This document shows, one piece after another, positions 8,851 to 19,919 of a stretch of 64,000 nt of DNA; positions within the stretch are counted from its first letter, which is position 1, and each line of letters begins with the position of its first letter. Both the position numbers and the translations under genes were made by a program. The stretch covers positions 7,876,501 through 7,940,500 of the forward strand of contig OY987273.1 in assembly GCA_963920665.1 (NCBI GenBank). The letters run 5' to 3'. The notes beneath the pieces are model-generated. The model was not told where the DNA came from, did not search any database, and was given only the letters and a program-made list of their open reading frames with translations. The stretch comes from Straminergon stramineum (taxonomy: Eukaryota; Streptophyta; Bryopsida; Hypnales; Calliergonaceae).

Positions 8851-11800
8851 GCTTAGAATTTCAAACTCATTCATCATTTTCTTAGTTATGGAGGAATAAT
8901 TGGTCAAGGGTTTGAAATTACTAGACACTACCATGTAAAATGATCACAAAAATTGAAGTACTCATAAGTTGAAGTACTCACTTATGCAACAAGTGGGAGC
9001 AAGGTTATATCATTGTGGCCCAAATTATGATGATTCTTTGCATGGAACTTCAAAAATGTACACAAGCATTACATTTCTATGCACAAAAGCCTTGCTCTCA
9101 TTTTCCCATAATTTTTGTGTACATCATTCTTTTCCATTTTCAAAGCTCATCTCCTAGTAATTAACCCTCGCAAAGACTTTATATACAAGTCATTAAATAA
9201 TCAAGTGACTCTCATGAATTTCAAAATAAGACCCTAGAGTGATCTACATATACTTTGTTTAAGGTGATTGAGTTCTTGGACAAATAATAACCTATAAAAA
9301 TAAACCCATATATGTACCCTAAACTTCTACATGAAATGCTATTACATTTTAGGACCTCAAAGAATGATACAAAACATCATTACCAAAGTACATGAGGTCC
9401 ATAAATCAAATATTAATTATCCTAAATCAAAAAGATATGCGTAGTACATATTTGAAATGAATTATTTTGTGATGCGATTTCGACATCATATTGTATGATG
9501 AAGGCCCAAAATGATGACCCTAAACCCTAAATCCTTAGATTTCATCATCACCAAATGTATTGTACTTATTACTAAAAATTTGATAACATAAGAAAATTAA
9601 AATTGTTACGATGAATTAAGGACTGTCATACCTAGCTAATACTATTCACTCTAATTGTAAATGACACATTACAATCGCTTATACAAAAACAACATCACTA
9701 AATAACTAATATGATTGTTTCATCAATTTCCAAATCACTTCTTCTATAGGGAAGCCATATGAACACTGAAAATGTACTTTTACGAGATGTACCAACTTCA
9801 CATGACCCTAAACTCTAAAGAAACAAAATAACAAAAGAAATACTACCCAAAATCATTCTAGAATTGAAGAGAAATAATGAAGAAGCCCTAAAACTACATA
9901 AAGTTATAGTTGAAAAAAATGGTGGAAGAGAGGGATAAAACTGATATGGGTCAAGGGAAAAACAATAAGGGGGGAAACAAATATAGACTGACAATTCAAC
10001 ATAAAGAAGTAGGTGGAAAATTATGTAGTGGGTGGCAAAAAAAAGAAACATCGAGAAATAATGTAGATGGTGGAATAAAAAAATATGAAATGTGGGAATA
10101 AATTAGAACTTAGTTACTTACATGAATTGTACCTTGTTCAAATCTACCACCCTAATCTTTATTTGAGTAAGGCATATAATTATGAATATGTTATTCTATT
10201 TCCACTCATTTTCTACCCCTATGTTTTTCCATTTTTAAAACTTTTGCATATTAGTTACTCTTTTAAAATAATTCCATTATGTGCTCCTTCATTTTCGTAT
10301 GTGCTTAGGATTTCTTTTAATTGTACTTTCATTATGGTTTTCCTTTTTCCTTTTTTGGGTTTCAATCCCTAATGATTTCTTATCTTTCCCATTTTTTTTT
10401 AGTACCCATTTTTTTCACAGTTTCCCCATTTTATTTTCTTTCTCCAATTCTTCCATTTCATTTCTTTTTTCTTTCCCCACTTTCTTTTTCTTTCCCCATT
10501 TTTTTCCTTTCACACCCCATATTTTTTCTTTCCCCATTTTTTTTTCCTTCGTCCATTTTAATGACATTTGTCTAGCATACTTACAATGTTTGGCTTTTTT
10601 TCTTGTTCTACTTATTGAACTAAGTGCTCGAACTTGTCAACACAGTTTGAAGTTCTTTTCCTATAGCAATGAAAAAATTTGAAGACAATTAAAAGGACTA
10701 GAACAATTCATGGTTATAGGTGATACAGTCATAGTTCACAATAGTCACTATAATTAGAAACTTCTTCTCTATAATTATAACTAATCTGTTAGAAAAAGAA
10801 GTTAACAAAGGAAATTGGTGTGCAAAAAATTCCCCCCAAAAGTTTTGGAGGCTTTAGGCTCACAAGTTCCACACTCATAGCTCACAGGTACACGGCTCTA
10901 ACCTTGCATGCTAGCATTGTTGGTAGTAGGGTTAAATTTGAACACAAACTTTCTTGAAGAGTGACTCACTTTTGTATTTTGCATACACTTGCAAGAATAA
11001 ACTATTTGAAAGGAGATTGTTGAACTTGTAGAACTCATTGAAGGACATGTTACTTACGTATTTCTTCAAAATCAAGGGAAGAGGACTGGTGGTGATTAAC
11101 AACATTGTATTGGTACTTATAATATTTTGGGGGGTACGTTTTGAACTAGGGTATATTACTTAGTTTACATTAGAGAAGTTTCAATATAGTTTTTTGGTAT
11201 GTCATATGCCTAATTCATCCTAAACACTTATCCCATTCATAAACACTAATTTCTTGTTGGAATATACAATTCATATGCTTTGATTTTAAATATCACATGG
11301 ACAAATTTTTGAAGTATATTAGGCTTCAATGATTAAGTATTAGACATTGAATGCCCATGTTTCTAATTAAGCAAAATCGGAGAAGTCATCATTTTTTTAT
11401 CCTAAACGTAGGCATATATCATATGAAATACTAATTATATGATTGGTCATTTATTTACATTCAACTTTCGGGTCTACGAATTAAAAAAACAACACATTGT
11501 GATAAGCATTAGAAGGAAAACCCTAGAGGTTTCCCAAAGTTCTCCCATTGCAGATTAAAAAACAGTGGCAAACATCCCTCCCTCAATTCCCTAGAAGGAT
11601 CGCACACCCATAGATAGAGTATGATATATTTGGTCTCGACACACAATTATTTACTCTATAAATATGCAATCAATAAAAAACAAGACAATGTGAAAAATAA
11701 TCACATCAAATTATAATATAAAATCCATTTCTAAACATTCAACTTACTCTATCATCTAAGAAAGTTTCAGAAACTAAAATCCATCCTTCCAATCTATAAA

Positions 11801-11970
11801 ACGGCATTGGAACCTTCCAAATGTACTCATAAGAAAAAGAATATATCTTCCAGAAGTGTCTCAAGAAAAGAGAGATCTTCAACAATATACATTAAAAAAA
11901 ATGTCCCCAAAGGAATTAAATCACGACCCGAAATTTACAACCACAAAATTACGAAAGATATTCCAAAATG
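8851..11970. other. AT-rich intergenic DNA
   Basis: No gene is supported. A short CCCTAAACCCTAAATCC telomere-like run occurs at about 9514-9537. A pyrimidine-rich tract is listed separately. Short open frames here are low-complexity. Confidence 0.6.
10360..10560 (+). repeat. polypyrimidine tract
   Basis: About 200 bp are almost entirely T and C, made of irregular TTTTCCCCATTTTTTTTC-type units. The Phe-rich frames across it are products of composition, not genes. Confidence 0.8.
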
Positions 11971-11974
11971 AATG

Positions 11975-12125
11975 TATGCCTAAACCCTAAACCCTAAACT
12001 CTTACACCTTGAAACCCTGAACTCTAATCTGATTTTTGTTTCCTTACTTTTTTGTTTCCCTGAACCCTACACCCTGAACCTAACCCTAAACCCTAAAACC
12101 CTAAAGTAACCCTGAAACCCTGAAG
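11975..12125. repeat. degenerate interstitial telomere-like repeats
   Basis: Repeated CCCTAAA, CCCTGAA and ACCCTAAACCCT units run through this block. They match the plant telomere repeat with many substitutions. Similar short runs occur at about 9514, 16470, 18625 and, on the other strand, 51975-52015. Confidence 0.75.
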
Positions 12126-13375
12126 TAAGTCATGGACCTTTAAAGAACTAGGGTGAAGTAATTGAAAACGTGCATGAAGGGACTAATACTTCGGGCAACT
12201 TAATGATTATGAGTATGACTTTTTCATAACAATACAATACACATGTGTAGATGTGTTTTAAATAGCTTGAACTCTTCTACTAGATTGCACGCAATAATAG
12301 TTGAACGAAGTTGATAACATACAATAGGTAGATGCAGAACCCAAGAGTATTCAGTTGTAGAGGGAGACTTAACAGACCAAAAGCAACACATTGAAAGTAG
12401 GCCCTTTGAAGAATCAGTGGAAGATTCGACTTCAAGACCCACACGGACATTGATCGCCTTTGGATATTTGAGCTGTTATCGAAGTCTGACGAACTCATCC
12501 ACGGCATTTAAGCTAGAAGGCGGCACGCCCTCCAAGACTAAAGTCAACAATCTCAGAGAAGACCGCATCTTCAGATTTGGCCTGCACATAATTGTGCATG
12601 ACCATTAAGAGTGCTTAGAGAATCCGAAATGCAGGAACATAGTGCCCTTATCAAATTTAGGCGGGAAGTACGAATTCCAGATTTGAGGTTTGTGATGATC
12701 CCCAACGACCGTGGTCTTCCTCTCTTTCGCAGACATGAACAAAGTAGTGGAATGAAGGTGAGAAGAGTAGGAAATTGTAACTTCAAGTGCGTTGGCGCAG
12801 GAGGTTTAAGTCAATTGATTTTCGCAACCCCTCACTGTAGGTATCATTCTCTTTTTTTTGTAGTGGTTCAGTAAGTCACAGAATTTCAGAATGAAGACAA
12901 TGTAGTGATGGACTGATGATGCCAGGAGTGACAATGCAGTGGAATCGCAGATTGAGTGAGTAGGATGTAATGAGTGTCAATGTCGTCTTTGTCGGAATGT
13001 GGAACCTGTGCATGTCTAGGGGGTGCCAATGGACTTCTCATCAATTCACCTATAAGTCAATCTTCACAAATGAGAGTGAATGCGCGCATTTGTGAACAAT
13101 TACGAAGTAAACCGATTCCATGTCGCTAGTTCGTGGCCTATGCAAGATGGCGGGATCATAGATTTGGAACTTCGTATCACTGAAGCAGAATGATTTTTTT
13201 TCCGAAGTAAAACTTTGATGCAAGTGTCTTTAGCACAGAGTAAAGACCCAACGTCAAGAGCAAGGAGGAAGTAGTGTAGTCTTCACCCAATAGACATTTT
13301 GTACAGTCGTATATTACGCGTATAGACGACCCTATGAATCACATTCGGTATTGTACGGATTTTTTGGATTCGCGC
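12126..13375. other. unassigned region upstream of the A DUF7869-like gene
   Basis: The base composition is more balanced than in the preceding DNA. Minus-strand frames at 12280-12507 and 12571-12786 are short and match nothing I recognise. The position, just before the 13.4 kb palindromes and the 14.2 kb gene, fits a promoter or leader region. Nothing firmer is seen. Confidence 0.3.
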
Positions 13376-14137
13376 CATCGGGAGATCTCCCATTGATTCT
13401 TTGGTGGACTTTTAGTGAATTACTTTATTATCGGGAGATCTCTCGATGTCTCTATAGAGCCATAATTCTGGAACTTTATTTTGAGGATGACCAGTGGAGT
13501 TCTTCTAGGTCAACCGAACGACATCCTTGGACAATCCACAAGGAGAACATCGAGAGATCTCCTGATGACTTCTAAACAAGGAGATTCTCCAAGATCAATG
13601 GGAGATCTCCCGTTGATTTCAGTGATCTAAATTTCTACATTATCATCGAGAGATCTCCCGATGACTTCAGTCCATCCATATCCGAGAAGATCATGAAGGG
13701 ATCGCTTGATGATTTGAGTGTGGAAGCAATCTGATTGGCTATCATCGGGAGATCTCCCGATGACTTCTTTTAAGAATCATTCTGGTTGGGTATGGGGACC
13801 TCATTTTTGGTTTGGATGTTGAAATCTTCTATTGAATTGTTTCCTACTTTCGGGCTATGTCTATCAGGAGATCACCTGATGAAGTGTTATACAGTGTGGC
13901 TGTTGGGTCCATCGGGAGATCTCCCAATGGTTATGTGTTCTTTGGAGACGAGAAAGGTCTGTCCAGACATCTGCCACTGTGGGGTCTTCTAGGGCATTCT
14001 TAATGTGAGATTATTGGATGTTTAGATTATGTTATTGTAGGGGTGTGATCGAATATTTGTAATTCATCATATTACTTCTTTCTTTGACTGCAAGCATTTT
14101 CTACTGCACACTCCTTCGATCCGGAGATCTCCCAATG
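13376..14137. repeat. A palindrome cluster upstream of the DUF7869-like gene
   Basis: Copies lie at 13376, 13429, 13548, 13596, 13644, 13743, 13862, 13910 and 14118, each about 20 bp. The copy at 13743-13762 is a perfect palindrome. Spacing is irregular (about 50 to 200 bp), unlike the other A arrays. The cluster precedes the first recognisable exon of the plus-strand A gene by about 60 bp, so it may sit in promoter or 5' intron DNA. Confidence 0.9.
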
Positions 14138-14192
14138 AATTTGTAGTAATTGACCCTAACATGTTGTGGATAGTGTCATTTGGAATTGACTT

Positions 14193-15107
14193 TTGCTAAC
14201 TTCAACGTTAGGTCCTTTATTTTGTAGATATAGAGATTCAGAACCTACACCACATATGGTTTGTATCGATAGTGGGACAGAATTGATGGATTATGCAATT
14301 ACGCCATATATTGGCGATGGTGCTGACAAAGGTGAGTCACAAGAGTCTTGTGCCCGGACTTCGCCATTGAATGTAGGGGACATGGTTAAACTTTATCATC
14401 GAGGATTTGGTGAAGTCGGAGTAGGGTCTATAGTGGAGGCAAGACCTCAAGGCGAGTGGCTTGGAGTTCCTATTCCATTCGAGCCGTGGATATTTGTTCT
14501 CATACGCCCGTCATCATTTGTCGTTGAAGCTCAATATTTTAGGGTCGCACCTTGCCAAAGGGGTTTTACAACGCTCTCAGATGTCCTGAACCGGACGGTG
14601 TTGTAGAGGGCCGCGGACATTGTTAAATGTATTGAAGATCCCCATTTCAATTTAAGTCCATTTATTCGACAGGAGCAATGGACTAGACTAGAGGTCCATC
14701 AGAATGATGCGGTGGGTGTGTTACTGTCATCTGAACGAGTAAACTGTTGGAGGCCGGACGATAGTTTCCAGAATACTACTCTTGGTGAGGGGCATGTAGG
14801 TGTGACCGTCTTTGACATTTTCATGGGTGATGATGATGTAATCATGACCCACGCTCATTGGCCAATTTCAGAGTGTTGGTTCCCTAATGGTCAAAGTTCG
14901 AAGGACAAAGTGGAGCACTTCCGTGCCTTTCATGATGTACAGGATCCCCTTGCCTATCTGGGTGGAAGAGAGAAGGCGTCGTATCGATTCATAGTTTGTC
15001 GATCTTCCCTTTGTAATACGGAGACACAGTTTACACGTAAAACTAGGGATGATGAAATTCGGAAGGTCAGTTCAGAGAAATGCTGCCATGGTTGTTCTGG
15101 CGGATAG
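14193..15107 (+). CDS. N-terminal region of A DUF7869-like gene
   Basis: Two open segments in one region (14193-14606, then 14712-15107) are separated by a TAG at 14604. The first has VGDMVKLYHRGFGEVGVGSI and a hydrophobic strand, PWIFVLIRPSS. The second has VGVLLSSERVNCWRPDDSF, then LGEGHVGVTVFDIF, and aligns by eye with C gene residues around PLGDDRVFVQIAESL (49054-49491, minus). The two halves look like related beta-rich repeats. The true start is uncertain because upstream exons may exist within the palindrome cluster. Confidence 0.5.
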
Positions 15108-15274
15108 TTCGACAACACGACGAACACGACCTCCAACACGTCAAGTAGACCCTCTTGTCCGTCTAATAGAGTCAAACTTAGCTTTGACTTTTTTTTAAAA
15201 ATTCACCCTGCTCGTGAGGCCACCTAGATGCCATGTGGCAAACACGTGTCTTCTACGTGGCATCCTAAAGGGGC

Positions 15275-16260
15275 GCATGCGGGTGTGGGCGACCGCAGGT
15301 GTGGGCGACCACGGCTATAGGCAATTATAGATAGGGCAACTTCGAGTTCACGCTGCTAGGCGACCACGGGTGGGAAGTACTTGGCGACTTGTGAGGCAAA
15401 GACATGAAGTCGGAGCCTAAAGAGAGTAATGCCTCACAAATACCCGCAGGCGCCCCAAAAGACCCGCAGTCGCCTCCCAGGGGACCCGCACGCGCCTCAA
15501 AAGCCCTACAGTCGCCCTCTAGAGGACTTGCAGTCGCCCTGCCCAGAACCCGCAGTCGCCCTCTCCAAGACCTGTAGCCGCCTCTAGAGGACCCACAGGC
15601 GCCCTTGGACCGCAGTCGCCCTATCCAGAACTTGAAGTCGCCCTGTCCAGGACCTACAGTCGCCCGAGGACCCGCAGTCGCCCTGTCCAGGACCTGCACT
15701 CGCCCTGTCCAAGACCCACAGTCACCCTACCCAGGACCTGTAGTCGCCTTGTCCAGGACCTGCAGTCGCCCCAAGACCCGCAGTCGCCCTGTCCAGGACC
15801 TGCAATCGCCTTGTCCAGGACCCGTAGTCGCCCTCTAGAGGACCCGCAGTCGCCCTGCCCAGAACCCGCAGTCGCCCTCTCCAAGACCTGCAGCCGCCCT
15901 CCAGAGGACCCGCAGTCGCCCTGTCCAGGACCTACAATCGCCCCAGGACCCGCAGTCGCCCTGTCCAGGACCTACAATCGCCCCAGGACCCGCAGTCGCC
16001 CTGTCCAGGACGTGCACTCGTCCTGTCCAAGACCCACAGTCGCCCTGTCCAGGACCTGCAGTCGCCCTGTCTAGGACAAATTGGGCTCCACAACAACAAG
16101 ACTCGAAGTCGCCCTCACTCGCGGTCGCCCAAGATCCGAGGTCGCCCCCCACCCGAAGTCGCCTCCCAATTCACCAAATTGGGCTCAACAACAACAAGAC
16201 TTGAATTCCCCACCACCCGCGGTCGCCCAAGACCTGAACTCACCCAAGACCAATATTCAC
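15275..16260. repeat. GC-rich minisatellite 1 (CGCAGTCGCCC type)
   Basis: About forty degenerate copies of a 22-28 bp unit, of the form ACCCGCAGTCGCCCTGTCC plus AGG, run through this block. Composition is far more GC-rich than the window. The first copies (about 15275-15310) are in the opposite orientation (GTGTGGGCGACCGCAGG). Frames in both directions are repeat-encoded and are not called as genes. Confidence 0.9.
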
Positions 16261-16779
16261 CTCTATCTTAAAGTCACGTCAGTGCACGAACCAACATACC
16301 ACAAGATGTGAGCCATCTCCAACTCTAATGAAGTCAAGCTTAATTGCATCTTCCATACACTATAATTGACATGTCCATCACTGCTCGTAGTTAGTTAATA
16401 CTACAGAATTAGTCTATAAATACAGAAATTTTAGTATGACTAATTAGAGAAATTGAAGAGGGTTTTCCAAACCCTAAATCCTAACCCTATACCCTAAACC
16501 CTATAGAAAAACCATGGACCTTCTCCATGTATGCGAGTCCAAAAGTAATGTACTTCTATTTTTTAGGATGGATAAAATGACACACACATGTGAGTTGCTT
16601 TTCATTATATGTCGTAAAAATGTTTGAACTCCTTAACCTTGTACTTGTAAGATAAAAACCATTCAAAGTGTCATTTCCTAACTTTTTAATCTTCAATAAA
16701 TTGAATATTCATGCACTCCTTCAAATGTGTTTTAAATCCCCTCGATGTATCAAGGGGAGGACTATATTGAAATTCCTAT

Positions 16780-17700
16780 GTTGGAGGATGGAAAATGAAA
16801 TGATGAGGAGAAGGGCTTCCCCAAGTCTCCATTTCGTAAACCACTTCTTATGTAGATAAAAAGATTTCTTCTTCATGCATCCCGCGGTGTTAGTATTTTT
16901 TTTGTACATGGTTTCCCCCCAAAGGGAAGGTCTCCTCTCAATATACTCCCTCCAAAAATTAAAATATGAAATGGTCATGTTGAATTTGACATGAGCATGA
17001 GGAAAAAAAAATGTCAATTAGAAGAGCTTCCCCAAGTCTCCATTTCTTAAAACCACTTCTTATGTAGATAAAAAGATTTCTTCTTCATGCATCCCGCGGT
17101 GTTAGTATTTTTTTTGTACATGGTTTCCCCCCAAAGGGAAGGTCTCCTCTCAATATACTCCCTCCAAAAATTAAAATATGAAATGGTCATGTTGAATTTG
17201 ACATGAGCATGAGGAAAAAAAAATGTCAATTAGAAGAGCTTCCCCAAGTCTCCATTTCTTAAAACCACTTCTTATGTAGATAAAAAGATTTCTTCTTCAT
17301 GCATCCCGCGGTGTTAGTATTTTTTTTGTACATGGTTTCCCCCAAAAGGGAAGGTCTCCTCTCAATGTACTCCCTCCAAAAATTAAAATAGGAAATGGTC
17401 ACGTTGAATTTGACATGACCACGAAGGAAAAATAAAATGTCAATTAGAAGAGCTTCCCCAAGTCTCCATTTCTTAAACCACTTCTTATGTAGATAAGAAG
17501 ATTTCTTCTTTGTGCATCCCACGATGTTAGTATTTTTTTTGTACATGATTTCCCCCCAAAGGGAAGGTCTCCTCTCAATGTATTCCCTCCAAAAATTAAA
17601 ATAGGAAATGGTTACGTTGAATTTGACATGACCACAAGGATGGATGACGGAGAAATGAAATGTTAGGAAAAAGGGCTTTTCCAAATCTCCACTTCCTAAA
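16780..17700. repeat. 212 bp tandem repeat array
   Basis: About four units begin at GCTTCCCCAAGTCTCC near 16814, 17026, 17238, 17452 and 17675, so the period is 212-223 bp. The first two full units are almost identical and the later ones have diverged. The minus-strand frame encodes a repeated peptide with ISYFNFWREYIERRPSLWGE. It shows no sign of selection that I can judge and is treated as a satellite. Confidence 0.9.
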
Positions 17701-17869
17701 CCAATTTGCTCTCTTTATTACTTAATTAACTTTTGATTACTTAGTATTGAATGCCTTAGTTTTAGGATTTTCTGGAGTTATTCCTCAGAAAAGGGGGGAG
17801 CGGTACTTGAAAAGTTTGAACACCTTCCCTCCACTTTGTAAAGGGGGAAACTCAAACTCATGTTTTCTG

Positions 17870-18550
17870 GCGCCCCTGACCCGCGGTCGCCCCATACGCA
17901 GCCGCCTCCATCGTCATGAACTAGAAGACTTCTTGAGTCTGAGACGTGCAGTCGCCCCATCAGCCGCGGTCGCCCAAGAAATGACCTGTGGTCGCCCCCC
18001 TAAGCCCCCTTCTACCCGCATTTGCCCCCCCTAGACCCGCACTCACCCCCCTAGACCCGTAGTCACCCCCTTCTACCCGCACTCGCCCCCCCTGGACCTG
18101 CACTTGCCCCCCTTGGACCTGCACTCGCCCCCCCCCCCTCGACCTGTAGTCGCCCTGGATTGGACCTGCAGTCGCCCCGGATTGAACCCGCAGTCGCCCC
18201 GGATTGAACCCTCAGTCGCCCTCATTCTAGGACCCGAGGTCGCCCCATCTTAACCGCACTCGCCCCCCCTGGACCTGCACTTGCCCCCCCTGGACCCGCA
18301 CTCGCCCCCCCCCCTGACCTGTAGTCGCCCTGGATTGGACCTGCAGTCGCCCTGGATTGGACCTGGAGTCGCCCCGGATTGAACCCGCAGTCGCCCCGGA
18401 TTGAACCCTCAGTCGCCCTCATTCTAGGACCCGAGGTCGCCCCATCTTACCCGCACTCGCCCCCCCCCCCCCTCGACTTGTAGTCGCCCTAGATTGGACC
18501 CGCAATCGCCCTCATTCTAGGACCCACGGTCGCCCCACCCGTAGTCGCCT
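17870..18550. repeat. GC-rich minisatellite 2
   Basis: This is the same CCGCAGTCGCCCC-type unit as the first minisatellite, with long C-runs (up to about 13 C) and an internal duplication: about 18080-18255 recurs at about 18265-18455. Telomere-like AAACCCTAAACCCTAA follows at about 18628. Confidence 0.9.
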
Positions 18551-18849
18551 ATGGTGACGTGGTCAAAGCTTTCCACGTCACTGTTGACAACCCGCCACGT
18601 AAGATAAAAATTTTGGCTGCCCTGCTCGAAAACCCTAAACCCTAATTTCGTGCTCGTCAAATTTGTCTCGTATATGCGACACTTGTCTTATACGACATGC
18701 GACATCAGACGAACAACTCGACACCCAAACCCCAAAACACATTCGACAGAACAACCTTGAATGCTGCAACAATCATTGTTGCCAGTTTTTTCCCTAGGCG
18801 AAATCGTTGATGGCCAGATAGAGATATTTTTCAAAGTCTTTTGAAGAGC

Positions 18850-19226
18850 ATTGAGAGTATGGAATAGTTGTTGGCGGGCAATTGCATAGTGTGGATTGGA
18901 CGCAAAAGTGGAAATATATTACTTTGGAAGGATCATAAGTTTGTGCCACTACATGGTACATTATTCACAGAGTACTGAAGTCCACCTACCACAATTACAT
19001 AGATTTGTACAAGCAAGGTGTAGTTTCCTCGACCCATGGGAACAAAGGAATCAAGTGTCCTCAACTTTGAATAGTGCAGGTCACTAGTACAATGAAAGCC
19101 ATCATCGACAACACTACTGACCAAATGCCGCACCAAATGCGGTCCATAGGGAATGAGAGAGTAGACACATTGAAGTTCCTCCCTGCGAGAAACAATTGGA
19201 AGCGCGTTCATGTTGATGCTAATGAG
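18850..19226 (+). CDS. middle exon of A DUF7869-like gene
   Basis: The plus-strand frame reads QKWKYITLEGS, stop (TAA), VCATTWYIIHRVLKSTYHNY, and later DQMPHQMRSIGNERVDTLKF, ending before a GTATTC donor at 19227. It aligns with the minus-strand C exon 48562-48837 (VCSTAWWTIHGILKAIFYRY, VDKMPHKTRTLESREK). The left boundary is unclear because of the satellite block before it. The role of this domain is unknown; it lies N-terminal to the putative nuclease core in both copies. Confidence 0.6.
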
Positions 19227-19290
19227 GTATTCCGATGAACCTTTAATATAATTGGATAGAATTATTATGTGTTTCTTTCGGAGTTTAGTG

Positions 19291-19814
19291 CATCGGGACA
19301 TCTTCCCATACATTTCTCTTTACAGACTTCAATTTAGTCCGCCCTTATCGAGAGATCTCCTGATACATGTCTCCCCATGCACTTCTTTTCATTCCTACCT
19401 CATTGGGAGATCTCCCGATACATGTCTCCCCATGCACTTCTTTTCCTTCCTACCTCATCGGGAGATCTCCCAATACATGTCTCTGAATGGATTTCTTTCC
19501 ATTGCTACCTCATCGGGAGATCTCCTGATAAATGTTTCTCGATGGACTTCTTTTCATTCCTACCTCATTGGGAGATCTCCCGATACATGTCTCCCCATGG
19601 ACTTCTTTTCATTGCTACCTCATCAGGAGATCTCCCAATACATGTCTCCCCATGAACTTCTTTTCATTGCTACCTCATCGGGAGATCTCCCGATAGATGT
19701 CTCCCAATGGACTTCTTTCATTTATACCTCATCAGGAGATCTCCTGATACATGTCTTCCAATGGACTTGATTTTATTTCTGTTCCATCCAGAATTCTCCA
19801 AACTATCATTTTGC
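19291..19814. repeat. A palindrome tandem array, 55 bp period
   Basis: Copies start at 19291, 19346, 19401, 19456, 19511, 19566, 19621, 19676, 19730 and (degenerate) 19795, nearly all 55 bp apart. The spacer is also repeated (CATGTCTCCCCATGCACTTC and variants). The array lies entirely in the intron 19227-19919 of the A DUF7869-like gene. The 172-codon open frame across it is a by-product of a repeat unit without stops. Confidence 0.95.
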
Positions 19815-19919
19815 GAAATCATTTGTCGACACTATTGCTATTGTGATTGTTGTTTATGGTCTTTTAGAATTCCATACCTTCACTACATTTGATGTGTAGT
19901 TCTGGTTTTCTACTTGCAG

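Larger units (their letters stand above)
15195..18628. mobile_element. satellite-like block within an intron of the A gene
   Basis: This 3.4 kb block separates the N-terminal and middle exons of the A DUF7869-like gene. It holds a GC-rich minisatellite, a 212 bp tandem array and a second GC-rich minisatellite. Similar short sequences occur at both ends (AAAAATTCACCCTGCTCG at about 15197-15214; AAAAATTTTGGCTGCCCTGC at about 18606-18625), which may be flanking repeats of an insertion. No coding sequence is seen inside. Confidence 0.4.

Noticed and set aside
10281..10682. Phe-rich membrane-like protein
   Set aside because: It is encoded by a polypyrimidine tract; low-complexity artefact.
15325..16152. 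Several open frames rich in Pro/Arg or Gly/Asp on both strands
   Set aside because: They are translations of the GC-rich minisatellite; every frame is open because the unit has few stops.
16721..17684. Repeated minus-strand frames with NFWREYIERRPS
   Set aside because: They follow the 212 bp tandem array exactly and end at unit borders; there is no sign of a gene around them.
19252..19770. A 172-codon plus-strand open frame
   Set aside because: It lies wholly over the 55 bp palindrome array. The repeat unit lacks stops in this frame, so the frame is a by-product, and it spans a spliced intron.
19291..19814. CRISPR-like look of regularly spaced palindromic repeats
   Set aside because: The spacers are themselves repeated, the setting is a plant nuclear intron, and no cas-like genes are present.
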